Shown piece by piece: positions 1 to 9,715 of a stretch of DNA of 64,000 bases. The notes beneath the pieces are model-generated. The model worked only from the letters and a program-made list of their open reading frames with translations. It searched no databases and had not been told where the DNA came from. Position 1 is the first letter of the stretch. The number at the start of each line of letters is the position of its first letter. Both the position numbers and the translations under genes were made by a program. Source of the DNA: Mediterranea massiliensis (GTDB taxonomy: Bacteria; Bacteroidota; Bacteroidia; Bacteroidales; Bacteroidaceae); NCBI RefSeq assembly GCF_900128475.1, contig NZ_LT635835.1, positions 246,899 to 310,898 on the forward strand, in the 5' to 3' direction.

Positions 1-3000
1 CTGAGCGTCCTGCTTGGGACACAGCTGCTTGAGCCGGAATAGTTTCCACTTCTTCCAGAAGAACAGATCGTTCCACTTGTCGAAGTCCTTGCGGAAGATG
101 ATGCCGATGCCCTGCGTAGTGAGGTTGGTACGGGTATAATAGCGGTCGTTGGTCTCGTTGTAGGCCTTCAGGCGGATGTCGCCGGAGCGGTTGACAAGCC
201 ATTCGGCCTCGAAGTCGCCCACGAAGTTGGTGTTGGCCAACGGATTGTCGCGATAGCCGAAGTTACCGTTGATGAGCAGGCGGTTGTTGAGCAGCTGGCC
301 GGAAAGCATGCCTTCGAACTCCATGTCGGTCCAGCCCTTCTCGCCGGTACTGAAATTGGTGCCGACGTTCCAGTTGTTGTTGTCGATGATCTGGGAAAGG
401 GCATTGTTGAGCTGACCGGACAGGGTGGAGGAGAGCACACTGGACATCATGTCGGAGTTCTGGCCCGTGCCGAAGGTTTCGGAAGGATAGAACTTGCCGA
501 TACCCAGCAGGTAGAGAATCTGCATGTTCATCTGCTCGTCCGTGGGGATGTAGTTGCGGACAAGGGCTTCCACCTCGTCGCGCTCGTTGGGCAGCTCGAG
601 GTCGAGCTTGATGTTGGGCGAAGTGAGCTGGCCGGTGAGGTCCATCACACAGTTGACCTTGACATTGGTCTGGTCCACAAAAGTGCTGGCGTTGGGAATG
701 AGGTCGTTCAGCGAAGCGGAGTTGACGGTATAGTTAGCATGGATGTCGAGAGTAGCGTTGAGCGGCTCGCCGTTGAAGGTGATGGAACTGCCGCTCCTGA
801 TGACAAAGTCCTTGCGGATGACTTCCTGCAGGCTGAACTTGTAGACTCCCTGGTTGATGGTGTAATTGCCGAACAGCTTGACGTCGCCCTTGTTGTAGAA
901 CTCGGTACGGATGTTGCCGGAACCACGGCCACTGATATAATCGCCCGCTACAGGATCCATGATGATGCGCATGGTGGCATCGGGAGTGGCGTCGACAATG
1001 AGGTTCAGGCGGATGTCGGTATCGGAGTTACGCAGTTCTTCTTCGGCAGCCATCTCGCGGCGGGCCCGCTCGTAGATGGAAACCAGGACGCTGTCCTGTA
1101 CGGCACGGCGGGGAGTCTTGTCGACAAAGCGGATGAACTGGTTGGACACCGCCGAAGTGACATTGTCCTTGATATATGTAAAGTTGGAGTTGCGACCGGT
1201 GCTCATGGCGACGTTGATGTTGACGCCATCGGCCGCATTGCCGGCGATGCTGGCGGTGCCGGTGCCGTAAACGGTTCCATAGAAGGGGAAATCGGCCGAC
1301 TCGCGGGTGTTGAGCAACAGCATGTTGCTGACATCGAAGTTGAAACGGTAGTTGAGGTCCTTGAAGTGGTTGTAGTGGAGATAGCCGCTCATGGTGCCCT
1401 GGTGGCCCTGGGTGTCGTAGAGGCGGTTGTTGCGGAACGTGAGTCCGTCCGGGGCAATGTAGATGCTGTCGCGGACGGAGAAGGTGGTATTGAGTACATC
1501 GACCTTCATGGACGCGTCGCCGTAGACACGGCCTTCCATGGTGAGGGCCTTGAACTTGCCGTAGAAGTGTACATGACCGGTGGCACGGCCAGAGAACTGA
1601 GGCGTGATGCTCTGCATGTAATAATGGATGAACTGGAGGTTGGTGCTGTCGGCATCGATCTGCAGGTCGAGCGAGCTGGTGGGCTTGATGGGGTAGATGA
1701 AGCCGTGGACACGGGTACGCGCGATGTCGGCCTCACGAATGCGGGCATCGAGGTAAATGCCCTTCACGTCGTGGTGCCATTCACCGTGGATGTCGGCATT
1801 GCCCAGCAGGCCGTCGTTGATGCCCAGGTTGTGGATGAAGAGGTCGGTAGACATGACGGGGGTGCCCAACACCCCACTGGCGTAGGCCGGACCGGTGGCT
1901 TCTCCCTGGAAATTGACGCCCAGATTGGCAATGTCGAATACGTAGCCGATATTGATCTGCTGCAGGTCGAGGCGGACGGTGTCCTGAGGACGGTCGGAAA
2001 CGATGCCGTCGGCATGAAGGTAGCGACGCCGGTTGGTGAACTGGAAGTCGTGAATGTACACCCGGCCGGAATCGAGCACCACTTGGGAGGGACGGATGTT
2101 CCAAAGGGTATCATTGAGAATGACGTCGGTGGGATGGATGTCGACCACCGTCTTCAGAGCCGGAACGGGAGCAGGTGCCTTGCGCCGACGGCGGGAAACG
2201 GTCTTGCTGGTGGCTTCCTCCAGCTGGTGGCGCATGAAGCGGGTAGTGGCGGAAAGCTGGCCGCTATAGGTGACGGTACCGTTGTTGCCCCAATTGAGAA
2301 CCGTCTGGAGGCTGTCGTTCTGGGCACGGGCTTCCAGGGAAACATTGACGGCATCGTCGGCATGGCGGTTGGTGAAGCGGACACGGGCATGGAAACAGTC
2401 GCTGGGATTCTCGCACAGTAGGAGGCCCGACTCGATGAACTTGTTGCCATAACGAAGATGGGGGAAGTAGCCTTCCATGCGAATCCGGCCCAGCTTGTCG
2501 TTGAAATATCCCTTCAGCGTGGAATGGGTATAGACAGTCAAGGGGATGTCAAAGACCTTGGAAAGCAACTCGGTGTCGTAGATATGAAAGTCGAAGCCGA
2601 AATTATTGGCCGTCTCAGGGAGTTTTTCTTTTTTCCCGGACGCGGGGAGAACGGCCGGCAAGTACCGCCGGAGAATATTGAGGAAGCTGGCCGGAAGCGT
2701 GCGGTAGGAGTAGTCGCCCTCGATATTGCCACGCAGAAAGGGTGAAATGAAATCGAGGCGCTTGCGATGGTCGTCCGAACGGCTGGCCACCAGCTTGAGG
2801 TTGTCCAGAAAATAAGAGTTTTCCGGGGAGGTGTATTCCAGGCTGTCGATGTTGATTTCGCCGTCCATCTCGTCGATGGAGCCTCCGGTAAAGTCAGCCT
2901 TCAGACGGACGGAAAATTCGGCTCCCTCGTATTTTTTCGTGAGATGGAGGGCATGAGGACGAATGTGATTGACGGAAGCCAGGAAATTGAAGGTAGGAAC

Positions 3001-4554
3001 CTTGCTGACGGCATTGATGGTACCGTTGAGAGCCAGCGAAGCATTCTCGTCCTCCAGCCTGACCCCACCCGTGAAACCTCCGTGGCGATACTCTCCGTCC
3101 AGGGTGATATTCTCGTAGGTATAACCGCTATAGTCGATGGAGGATATCAGTCCCTTGGCCGTGATGGCCGGATAGGTGTTGGCGACATGGCGGCCGTCCA
3201 GCTTGACATTGAAGGTGATGTTTCCCGACTTGGCATTGCCCGTCAGCCGACCTAAGTGAAAACCACTGGTCTTCATGTCGCCCGAATAGGAGAGGATGTG
3301 ACGGTCTGCTTCGGTATAGGAGCTCAGCTTGATATCGGTGCGGATGACGCCCAGGTTGGTGCGGATGTTTCCGTAGGTTACCAAATCGGTGAAATAACCG
3401 GAGAGCTCGCCACGGAAACTGATGGTGCCCAGGCGTTGGAGAACGGGAGGGACACCGGTGTAGTGGCTGCTGAGATTGCGGACAAAGAATGCCACTCCCT
3501 CGGGATCGGCATACAGGCGGGACAGGTTGCCGAACACATAGGCGTCGCCGCCACTGGACAGATCCTGAAAAGACACGTCGCCCTGCAGGACAAAATGGTC
3601 GCCGGAAGAAATGGAGAGCAACGGACAGTTCAACGCATCGACGGTCCCTCCGGCTTCGGCTTCGAGCTGGAGCGGGTCAGAAAAAGGCTTCAGGGCCGGA
3701 ACGAAAGCCGACAAATCGCCCAAGGTGAGCGTCGAAGGCTGGAGGCGGCAGGTAAAACGTACCTGATGGACAAAATCCTTCAGCGCGGCCAGGCTGTCGT
3801 ACTCCATTCGGATGGTGTCCATCTGCAGGTCGGTACGGGGCAGGTCGATGCGGAGCCCCGCTATCTGCATGCCCTTGTCGTTGCCGATGACTTCCAAGCC
3901 CAAACGATCCAGCTCGAAACCGGAAGACTGCTCCTTGAAACTCATGCGCTTGACAGCCGCATGGATGGTGTCGTTACGTAAAGCTTTCAGCGAAATGCTG
4001 GCAATGATGTCGCTCAGGTTGACGTGCCCCGCATTGAAACGGCCGGGGGTTTCCGCCTCGGAAAGGACATTGTAGGACAAGCAGCCACGGCGGATGAGCA
4101 GGGAATTGATGCGCAGATCGAGGTGCGTTTCCTTGGGAACGGTGTCCTTGGAAGCAAAGGCGTCAATCAGAAACTGGAAATTGGGAGCCGCTTCGGGAGT
4201 GGCTTTTTCGAGCTGGATGTTGAATCCGAAAAACTGGATGTTGCTGATAGAAATCTTCCTCTTCAAAAGAGGAAGAAAGTCTAACTTGGCCGACAGACGG
4301 GTGACCTTGATCATCTCTTTCCCGGAGCGGTCGTCGACCAGCAAATCTTCTACCACAATGCGGTTCAACAAACCGAGGCTGATGCGTCCCACACGGAGAC
4401 GGGTGTCCAAAAGGGCTTCCAGCTCATGGGTGACGAGCACAGAAAGCTGACGCTGGACATAGGGAATGTTCAGCAACAGGGTGATGACGATATAGAAGCT
4501 GATGAGGATACCAACCACCCAACGTATTGTCTGCTTCAGTCTTCTGATAGGCCG
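1..4554 (-). CDS. tamB: TamB-type translocation and assembly module protein, 3' end cut by window
   Basis: The reverse frame is open from 4554 to base 1 (about 1500 codons) and still open at the edge. The N-terminus reads RRLKQTIRWVVGILISFYIV, one signal-anchor helix, followed by a very long beta-rich region. The last codons in the window (AYNETNDRYYTRTNLTTQG, then IGIIFRKDF) match the conserved C-terminal TamB/DUF490 domain, so only a short tail is missing. TamB family proteins span the periplasm and serve in outer-membrane protein insertion or lipid transport. There is no ATG at the 5' end: a TAA lies in frame at 4557-4555 and the first usual start is GTG at 4518, inside the membrane helix. 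The gene is divergent from tsaD. Function is family knowledge; the start is unresolved. Confidence 0.88.
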
Positions 4555-4617
4555 TTAATTTTTATATTCAGCCAACAAAAATATGAAATAATACATTATC
4601 CATACTACTTTTATCAC

Positions 4618-4625
4618 TACTTTTG
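4618..4625 (+). promoter_or_regulatory. -7 promoter box for tsaD
   Basis: TACTTTTG fits the Bacteroides TAnnTTTG -7 box, 26 bases before the tsaD ATG. No clear TTTG is seen at the -33 spacing. Confidence 0.55.
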
Positions 4626-4651
4626 CAGTGCTTAAACGTAAATAAACACTT

Positions 4652-5674
4652 ATGAGTACAATTATACTGGGAATAGAAAGCTCGTGCGACGACACATCGG
4701 CAGCCGTCATCAAGGACGGTTACCTGCTGTCGAACGTCGTGGCCAGCCAGGCGGTGCACGAAGCATACGGAGGCGTGGTGCCCGAACTGGCCTCACGCGC
4801 CCATCAACAGAACATCGTGCCCGTGGTACACGAGGCACTGAAACGGGCTGGAGTGACCAAGGAGGAACTGAGCGCCGTAGCCTTTACCCGGGGACCGGGA
4901 CTGATGGGCTCGCTGCTGGTAGGTGTTTCCTTCGCCAAGGGGTTTTCCCGTTCGCTTGGCATACCGATGATTGACGTCAACCACCTGACAGGGCATGTGT
5001 TAGCCCACTTTATTAAAGTGGAAGGTGAAGAGAGCGATCAGCCGACTTTCCCTTTCCTCTGCCTGCTGGTGTCGGGCGGAAATTCCCAAATCATTCTGGT
5101 GAAGGCCTACAATGACATGGAAATCCTGGGACAAACCATCGACGACGCAGCCGGCGAAGCCATCGACAAATGCTCGAAGGTGATGGGGCTGGGGTATCCG
5201 GGAGGACCGATTATCGACAAGCTGGCACGTCAGGGAAACCCGAAGACTTTCAGCTTCAGCAAGCCGCATATCCCGGGGCTGGACTACAGCTTCAGCGGAC
5301 TGAAGACTTCGTTCCTGTACTCCCTGCGCGAATGGGTGAAGGAGGATCCCGATTTCATCGAACATCACAAGACGGACCTGGCCGCTTCGCTGGAGGCGAC
5401 GATTGTGGACATCCTGATGGACAAGCTGAGAAAAGCCGCCAAACAATATAATATAAAAGAGGTGGCTGTGGCAGGCGGTGTATCGGCCAACAACGGGCTG
5501 CGGAACGCCTTCAGGGAACATGCTCAAAGATACGGATGGAAGATATTTATCCCCAAATTCAGCTATACCACCGACAATGCGGCCATGATTGCCATTACGG
5601 GCTACTTCAAGTATCAGGACAAGGACTTCTGCCCGATGGAGGCACCAGCCTATTCGCGTGTAACCCTTCAATAA
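4652..5674 (+). CDS. tsaD: tRNA N6-threonylcarbamoyladenosine transferase TsaD
   Basis: 340 residues, the usual length. TsaD transfers threonylcarbamoyl from TC-AMP to A37 of ANN-decoding tRNAs, acting with TsaB and TsaE in the cytoplasm. Visible motifs: N-terminal GIESSCDDT, the metal-binding HLTGH at residues 111-115, the nucleotide loop SGGNSQ at 141, AVAGGVSAN near 273 and the second metal site TDNA with Asp308. ASKHA fold throughout. ATG start at 4652 follows a Bacteroides -7 box. The pncC gene follows after 12 bases, so the two are probably one transcript. tsaB and tsaE are not in the window. Confidence 0.97.
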   Translation: MSTIILGIESSCDDTSAAVIKDGYLLSNVVASQAVHEAYGGVVPELASRAHQQNIVPVVHEALKRAGVTKEELSAVAFTRGPGLMGSLLVGVSFAKGFSRSLGIPMIDVNHLTGHVLAHFIKVEGEESDQPTFPFLCLLVSGGNSQIILVKAYNDMEILGQTIDDAAGEAIDKCSKVMGLGYPGGPIIDKLARQGNPKTFSFSKPHIPGLDYSFSGLKTSFLYSLREWVKEDPDFIEHHKTDLAASLEATIVDILMDKLRKAAKQYNIKEVAVAGGVSANNGLRNAFREHAQRYGWKIFIPKFSYTTDNAAMIAITGYFKYQDKDFCPMEAPAYSRVTLQ

Positions 5675-5686
5675 AACGAACGTGAC

Positions 5687-6154
5687 ATGAAGACGGAAGA
5701 AGAATTGGGCAAACTGCTCCAAGCGAAGAATTTGACCCTTTCCACCGCAGAAAGCTGTACGGGAGGGCGGGTAGCCGCCGCCATTACTTCGGTGGCCGGA
5801 TGCTCGGAATACTTCAAGGGGAGCATCGTGGCCTACTCGAACGAAGTGAAGATGAATCTGCTGGGGGTAGCGGCCGATACGCTGGAAAAGCATGGCGCCG
5901 TGAGCCGGGAGACGGTGATGGAAATGGCGGCAGGAGCGATGAAAACGCTGAAAACCGATTGTGCCATCGCCACCTCGGGCATTGCCGGGCCCGGAGGAGG
6001 GACGCCGGAAAAGCCGGTGGGGACCATCTGGATAGCCGTTGCCTATAAAACTGAAATGATCACCACCATGCAGACTGGTGACAATGGACGGGAGAAAAAC
6101 GTGCAGAATGCAGTTCAAAATGCGCTGGATTTACTCGTAGAACTTGTGAAATAA
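5687..6154 (+). CDS. pncC: CinA C-terminal domain protein, nicotinamide-nucleotide amidase
   Basis: 155 residues forming a stand-alone CinA C-terminal (CinA/PncC) domain with no N-terminal molybdopterin-binding-like part. Family members deamidate NMN to nicotinate mononucleotide in pyridine nucleotide recycling. Signature motifs visible: STAESCTGG at 19-27, [11 protein letters not shown] near 46, and [17 protein letters not shown] near 97. It lies 12 bases behind tsaD in the same direction. The family assignment is secure; the enzymatic activity is inferred from characterised PncC homologues. Confidence 0.93.
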   Translation: MKTEEELGKLLQAKNLTLSTAESCTGGRVAAAITSVAGCSEYFKGSIVAYSNEVKMNLLGVAADTLEKHGAVSRETVMEMAAGAMKTLKTDCAIATSGIAGPGGGTPEKPVGTIWIAVAYKTEMITTMQTGDNGREKNVQNAVQNALDLLVELVK

Positions 6155-6195
6155 GGAAAAATTGTTATTTCACAACGAATTATTCTCCGAAAAGC

Positions 6196-6226
6196 TTGGT
6201 AGTTAACGATAAAAGTGCTTACTTTG
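6196..6226 (+). promoter_or_regulatory. Promoter of the rpmB-rpmG operon
   Basis: TTG at 6196-6198, then 20 bases, then TTACTTTG at 6219-6226, one mismatch from TAnnTTTG. It lies 50 bases before rpmB. Confidence 0.5.
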
Positions 6227-6275
6227 CGCTCTGTTTGAAATAGGCATAGATAAAAACTATAAAAAGAAGATAGAA

Positions 6276-6536
6276 ATGTCGAAGATTTGTCAAATTACCG
6301 GAAAAAAAGCCATGATTGGCAACAATGTTTCACATTCAAAGAGAAGAACAAAAAGAACCTTTGACTTGAACTTGTTTACAAAGAAATTCTACTATGTAGA
6401 ACAAGACTGCTGGATCAGCCTGAGCCTGTGTGCCGCCGGTCTGCGCATCATCAACAAGAAAGGCCTGGACGCTGCCCTGAACGAAGCCGTAGCTAAGGGT
6501 TATTGTGATTGGAAAACCATTAAAGTAATTGGTTAA
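6276..6536 (+). CDS. rpmB: 50S ribosomal protein bL28
   Basis: 86 residues. Starts [20 protein letters not shown], the conserved L28 N-terminus, followed by [14 protein letters not shown] structural protein of the large subunit. First gene of a compact ribosomal cluster: rpmG follows after 21 bases and the DUF4295 gene after a further 12. The order bL28-bL33-DUF4295-ftsY is typical of Bacteroidetes. Confidence 0.98.
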   Translation: MSKICQITGKKAMIGNNVSHSKRRTKRTFDLNLFTKKFYYVEQDCWISLSLCAAGLRIINKKGLDAALNEAVAKGYCDWKTIKVIG

Positions 6537-6557
6537 AAACTAGAGGAGACTTAGAAT

Positions 6558-6746
6558 ATGGCAAAGAAAACGAAAGGAAACAGAGTACAGGTGATTCTGG
6601 AATGCACAGAGCAGAAAGACAGTGGTCTGCCGGGAACTTCTCGTTACATCACTACAAAGAACAGAAAGAACACTACCGAAAGATTGGAGCTGAAGAAGTA
6701 CAATCCGATCCTGAAGAGAGTGACAGTACACAAAGAAATTAAATAA
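6558..6746 (+). CDS. rpmG: 50S ribosomal protein bL33
   Basis: 62 residues, [19 protein letters not shown], with the L33 pattern [12 protein letters not shown] and [10 protein letters not shown]. The zinc-ribbon cysteines of C+ L33 forms are absent (a single Cys in LECTEQ), so this is a zinc-independent (C-) L33. Sits between rpmB and the DUF4295 gene and is presumably co-transcribed with both. Confidence 0.97.
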   Translation: MAKKTKGNRVQVILECTEQKDSGLPGTSRYITTKNRKNTTERLELKKYNPILKRVTVHKEIK

Positions 6747-6758
6747 TACGCATAACCC

Positions 6759-6917
6759 ATGGCAAAGAAAACAGTAGCAAGTTTGCACGAGGGCTCAAAA
6801 GAGGGTCGTGCATATACAAAGGTTATCAAGATGGTAAAGTCTCCGAAGACCGGCGCTTACATCTTCGATGAACAGATGGTTCCGAACGAAAAGGTACAAG
6901 ACTTTTTCAAGAAATAA
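6759..6917 (+). CDS. DUF4295 small basic protein, ribosome-associated
   Basis: 52 residues beginning MAKKTVASLHEGSKEGR and ending QDFFKK, too short for most gene callers. Lysine-rich, starts 12 bases after rpmG and closes the ribosomal cluster before a hairpin terminator. The sequence matches the Bacteroidetes-only DUF4295 family. From memory, a small Bacteroidetes-specific large-subunit protein (called bL38 in a Flavobacterium ribosome structure) belongs here; I cannot confirm that link without a search. Position directly behind two L proteins supports a ribosomal role. Confidence 0.9.
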   Translation: MAKKTVASLHEGSKEGRAYTKVIKMVKSPKTGAYIFDEQMVPNEKVQDFFKK

Positions 6918-6943
6918 GATTTTAACAATCATCATTCATACCC

Positions 6944-6984
6944 AAATCCTCTTGTCGGTTTCATACCGATGGGAGGATTTTTTG
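6944..6984 (+). terminator. Terminator of the rpmB cluster
   Basis: Stem ATCCTC..CGGT pairs with ACCG..GGAGGAT and is followed by TTTTTT. Lies between DUF4295 and ftsY. Confidence 0.7.
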
Positions 6985-7036
6985 TTTATGAAGGATGCGG
7001 TTCGGGACAGTCAAACTGAAAAACTTTGTTTTTCGT

Positions 7037-7068
7037 TTGCCTCTCCACTCACCTTTCACTATCTTTGT
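7037..7068 (+). promoter_or_regulatory. Promoter of ftsY-rimO
   Basis: TTTG at 7037-7040, 20 bases, TATCTTTG at 7061-7068: a full match to the Bacteroides primary-sigma consensus. The ftsY ATG is 25 bases downstream. Confidence 0.75.
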
Positions 7069-7093
7069 AGCATAATGCATTATAGAGACGATT

Positions 7094-8053
7094 ATGGGAT
7101 TTTTTAGTTTTTTTTCAAAAGAGAAAAAAGAGACGTTGGACAAGGGGTTGTCCAAAACCAAAGAGAGCGTGTTCGGCAAGATAGCCCGTGCCATCGCCGG
7201 TAAATCGAAAGTGGACGACGAAGTGCTGGATAATCTGGAGGAGGTGCTCATCACATCGGATGTCGGCGTAGACACTACGCTGAAAATCATTGAACGCATC
7301 GAAAAAAGAGCTGCGACCGAGAAATACATGAATGCGCAGGAACTGAACCACATTCTGCGTGACGAAATTGCCAGCCTGCTGGCTGAGAACAATACCAGTG
7401 ACGTGGACGACTTTGAAGCTCCCATCACCAAGAAACCGTATGTCATCATGGTGGTGGGTGTGAACGGAGTGGGAAAAACTACCACCATCGGTAAACTGGC
7501 CTACCAGTTCAAGAAGGCCGGGAAATCGGTGGTGTTGGGTGCCGCCGACACCTTCCGTGCCGCTGCCGTGGAACAGCTGATGATATGGGGTGAACGGGTA
7601 GGAGTGCCTGTCGTCAAACAAAAGATGGGGGCCGACCCGGCTTCTGTCGCTTTTGATACGCTGAGTTCGGCGGTAGCCAACCAGGCTGATGTCGTCATCA
7701 TAGACACGGCCGGACGTCTGCACAACAAGGTGGGACTGATGAACGAGCTGACCAAGATAAAGAACGTGATGAAGAAAGTGGTACCCGACGCTCCCAACGA
7801 GGTGTTGCTCGTACTGGACGGATCGACCGGACAGAATGCCTTCGAACAGGCCAAGCAGTTTACCCTGGCAACGGAGGTGACCGCCATGGCCGTGACCAAA
7901 CTGGACGGAACGGCCAAGGGAGGCGTCGTCATCGGCATCTCGGACCAGTTCAAGATTCCCGTCAAGTACATCGGACTGGGTGAAGGAATGGAAGACTTGC
8001 AGATGTTCCGCAAAAAGGAGTTTGTTGAATCATTGTTCGGAGACAATCAATGA
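7094..8053 (+). CDS. ftsY: Signal recognition particle receptor FtsY
   Basis: 319 residues: an N domain (about 1-95) and a GTPase G domain without the long acidic A domain of E. coli. GTPase motifs are G1 GVNGVGKTT near 122, DTFRAAAVEQL near 156, G3 DTAGRLHNK near 206, G4 TKLDGTAKGG near 268. It docks SRP-ribosome complexes at the inner membrane for co-translational targeting. The N-terminal MGFFSFFSKEKKE could act as a short amphipathic membrane contact. Its stop overlaps the rimO start by four bases (ATGA at 8050-8053), indicating translational coupling. Confidence 0.97.
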   Translation: MGFFSFFSKEKKETLDKGLSKTKESVFGKIARAIAGKSKVDDEVLDNLEEVLITSDVGVDTTLKIIERIEKRAATEKYMNAQELNHILRDEIASLLAENNTSDVDDFEAPITKKPYVIMVVGVNGVGKTTTIGKLAYQFKKAGKSVVLGAADTFRAAAVEQLMIWGERVGVPVVKQKMGADPASVAFDTLSSAVANQADVVIIDTAGRLHNKVGLMNELTKIKNVMKKVVPDAPNEVLLVLDGSTGQNAFEQAKQFTLATEVTAMAVTKLDGTAKGGVVIGISDQFKIPVKYIGLGEGMEDLQMFRKKEFVESLFGDNQ

Positions 8054-9348
8054 AGAAAAAGACAATAGACATCATCACACTGGGTTGCTCCAAGAACCTG
8101 GTGGACTCAGAACATCTGTTGAGACAACTGGAAGAAGCCGGCTACCACGTGACCCACGACGCTGAACACCCACATGGCGAAATAGCTGTCATCAATACCT
8201 GCGGTTTCATCGGCGATGCCAAGGAAGAATCCATCAACATGATTCTGGAATTCGCGCAGGCCAAGGAGGAGGGAATGCTCGAGAAGCTGTATGTCATGGG
8301 ATGCCTCTCGGAACGCTACCTGAAGGAGCTGGCCATCGAGATTCCGCAAGTGGACAAGTTTTACGGTAAGTTCAACTGGAAAGAACTGCTGGACGACCTG
8401 GGCAAAGCCTATCACGAGGAACTGCACAATGAACGGGTGCTGACCACGCCGAGACATTATGCCTATCTGAAGATATCGGAAGGATGCGACCGCAAGTGTT
8501 CGTATTGCGCCATCCCCATCATTACCGGCAGACACATTTCGCGCCCCATGGAGGAAATCCTGGAGGAAGTGAAGTATCTGGTGGGCCGGGGGGTGAAGGA
8601 GTTCCAGGTCATCGCACAGGAACTGACTTATTACGGCGTGGATCTGTATCAGAAACAGATGCTGCCCGAACTGATTGAACGGATTGCCGACATTCCGGGT
8701 GTGGAATGGATCAGGCTGCATTACGCTTATCCGGCTCATTTCCCGACGGAGCTGTTTCGCGTGATGCGTGAACGTCCCAACGTGTGCCGATATATGGATA
8801 TCGCCTTGCAGCACATCAGTGACAACATGCTGCTGAAAATGCGCAGAAACGTCACCAAGGAACAGACCTATCAACTGATAGAGGACTTTCGCAGGGAGGT
8901 GCCGGGCATCCACCTGCGCACCACACTGATGGTGGGGCATCCGGGAGAGACAGAAGCCGATTTCGAGGAACTGAAGGAATTTGTCCGCCAGGTGCGCTTC
9001 GACCGTATGGGAGCTTTTGCCTACTCGGAAGAGGAGGGCACGTATGCTGCCGCCCATTATGAAGACAACATTCCACCGGAAGTGAAACAGGCACGTCTGG
9101 ACGAACTGATGGAAATTCAGCGTGGCATCTCTGCCGAACTGAGCGCAGCCAAGATAGGGCAGCGGATGAAAGTCATCATCGACCGACTGGAAGGTGATTA
9201 CTACGTGGGACGGACGGAATTTGACTCACCGGAAGTGGATCCGGAAGTGCTGATCGAAAAGCAGGGAGCAAATCTGACAATCGGCCAATTTTATGACGTG
9301 GAAATCGTCGATTCCGATGATTTCGACCTTTTTGGGCGTCTTGTCTGA
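8050..9348 (+). CDS. rimO: Ribosomal protein uS12 methylthiotransferase RimO
   Basis: 432 residues with the three domains of methylthiotransferases. The N-terminal UPF0004 domain carries the auxiliary cluster cysteines (GCSKN at 12, NTCGF near 49, GCLSE near 83). The radical SAM domain has CDRKCSYC (Cys146, 150, 153). A C-terminal TRAM domain ends SDDFDLFGRLV. The motif set and the S12-type C-terminus point to RimO (beta-methylthiolation of an Asp in S12) rather than MiaB. Coupled to ftsY by a four-base overlap. Confidence 0.95.
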   Translation: MKKKTIDIITLGCSKNLVDSEHLLRQLEEAGYHVTHDAEHPHGEIAVINTCGFIGDAKEESINMILEFAQAKEEGMLEKLYVMGCLSERYLKELAIEIPQVDKFYGKFNWKELLDDLGKAYHEELHNERVLTTPRHYAYLKISEGCDRKCSYCAIPIITGRHISRPMEEILEEVKYLVGRGVKEFQVIAQELTYYGVDLYQKQMLPELIERIADIPGVEWIRLHYAYPAHFPTELFRVMRERPNVCRYMDIALQHISDNMLLKMRRNVTKEQTYQLIEDFRREVPGIHLRTTLMVGHPGETEADFEELKEFVRQVRFDRMGAFAYSEEEGTYAAAHYEDNIPPEVKQARLDELMEIQRGISAELSAAKIGQRMKVIIDRLEGDYYVGRTEFDSPEVDPEVLIEKQGANLTIGQFYDVEIVDSDDFDLFGRLV

Positions 9349-9429
9349 CTTTTTTCAGGCAAGATATTGCCCATGTGAAGAAAAATTGTTAATATAGCGT
9401 CCGCTAACATCAAAAAGGAACAACGACCT

Positions 9430-9714
9430 GTGAACAATAAAGAATTTACGTCAGAACTGTCCAAAAGACTGGGGTATACCCTGAAAGACACTTCAGAACT
9501 GGTATCTTCGCTGCTATCGGTCATGACCCGGCAACTGGAGGAGGGAAACGCCGTAGCCATACAGGGCTTCGGAACGTTTGAAGTGAAAAAGAAATCCGAA
9601 CGCATCTCCGTGAATCCGACAAGCAAACAACGTATGCTGGTGCCTCCCAAATTGGTGTTGACGTACAAACCCAGTGTCTTACTCAAAGGAAAGTTCAAGC
9701 AACGCCCTCAGTAG
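9430..9714 (+). CDS. HU family DNA-binding protein with GTG start
   Basis: 94 residues of a bacterial HU/IHF fold: helical N-terminus with FTSELSKRLG, beta-arm entry GFGTFEVKKK near 47, then SVNPTSKQR in the arm and a Lys/Arg-rich end. The start codon is GTG at 9430 (CTG TGA-like context; no in-frame ATG nearby). HU proteins bend and compact DNA. The arm lacks the usual GRNP signature, so DNA affinity or partner choice may differ from the main HU. The next HU-containing gene begins two bases after its stop. Confidence 0.9.
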   Translation: MNNKEFTSELSKRLGYTLKDTSELVSSLLSVMTRQLEEGNAVAIQGFGTFEVKKKSERISVNPTSKQRMLVPPKLVLTYKPSVLLKGKFKQRPQ

Positions 9715-9715
9715 A

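Noticed and set aside
739..2421. 560-codon frame antisense to tamB
   Set aside because: It lies entirely in the strand opposite a gene with clear TamB homology; the peptide is Val/Gly/Asp repeats with no known fold.
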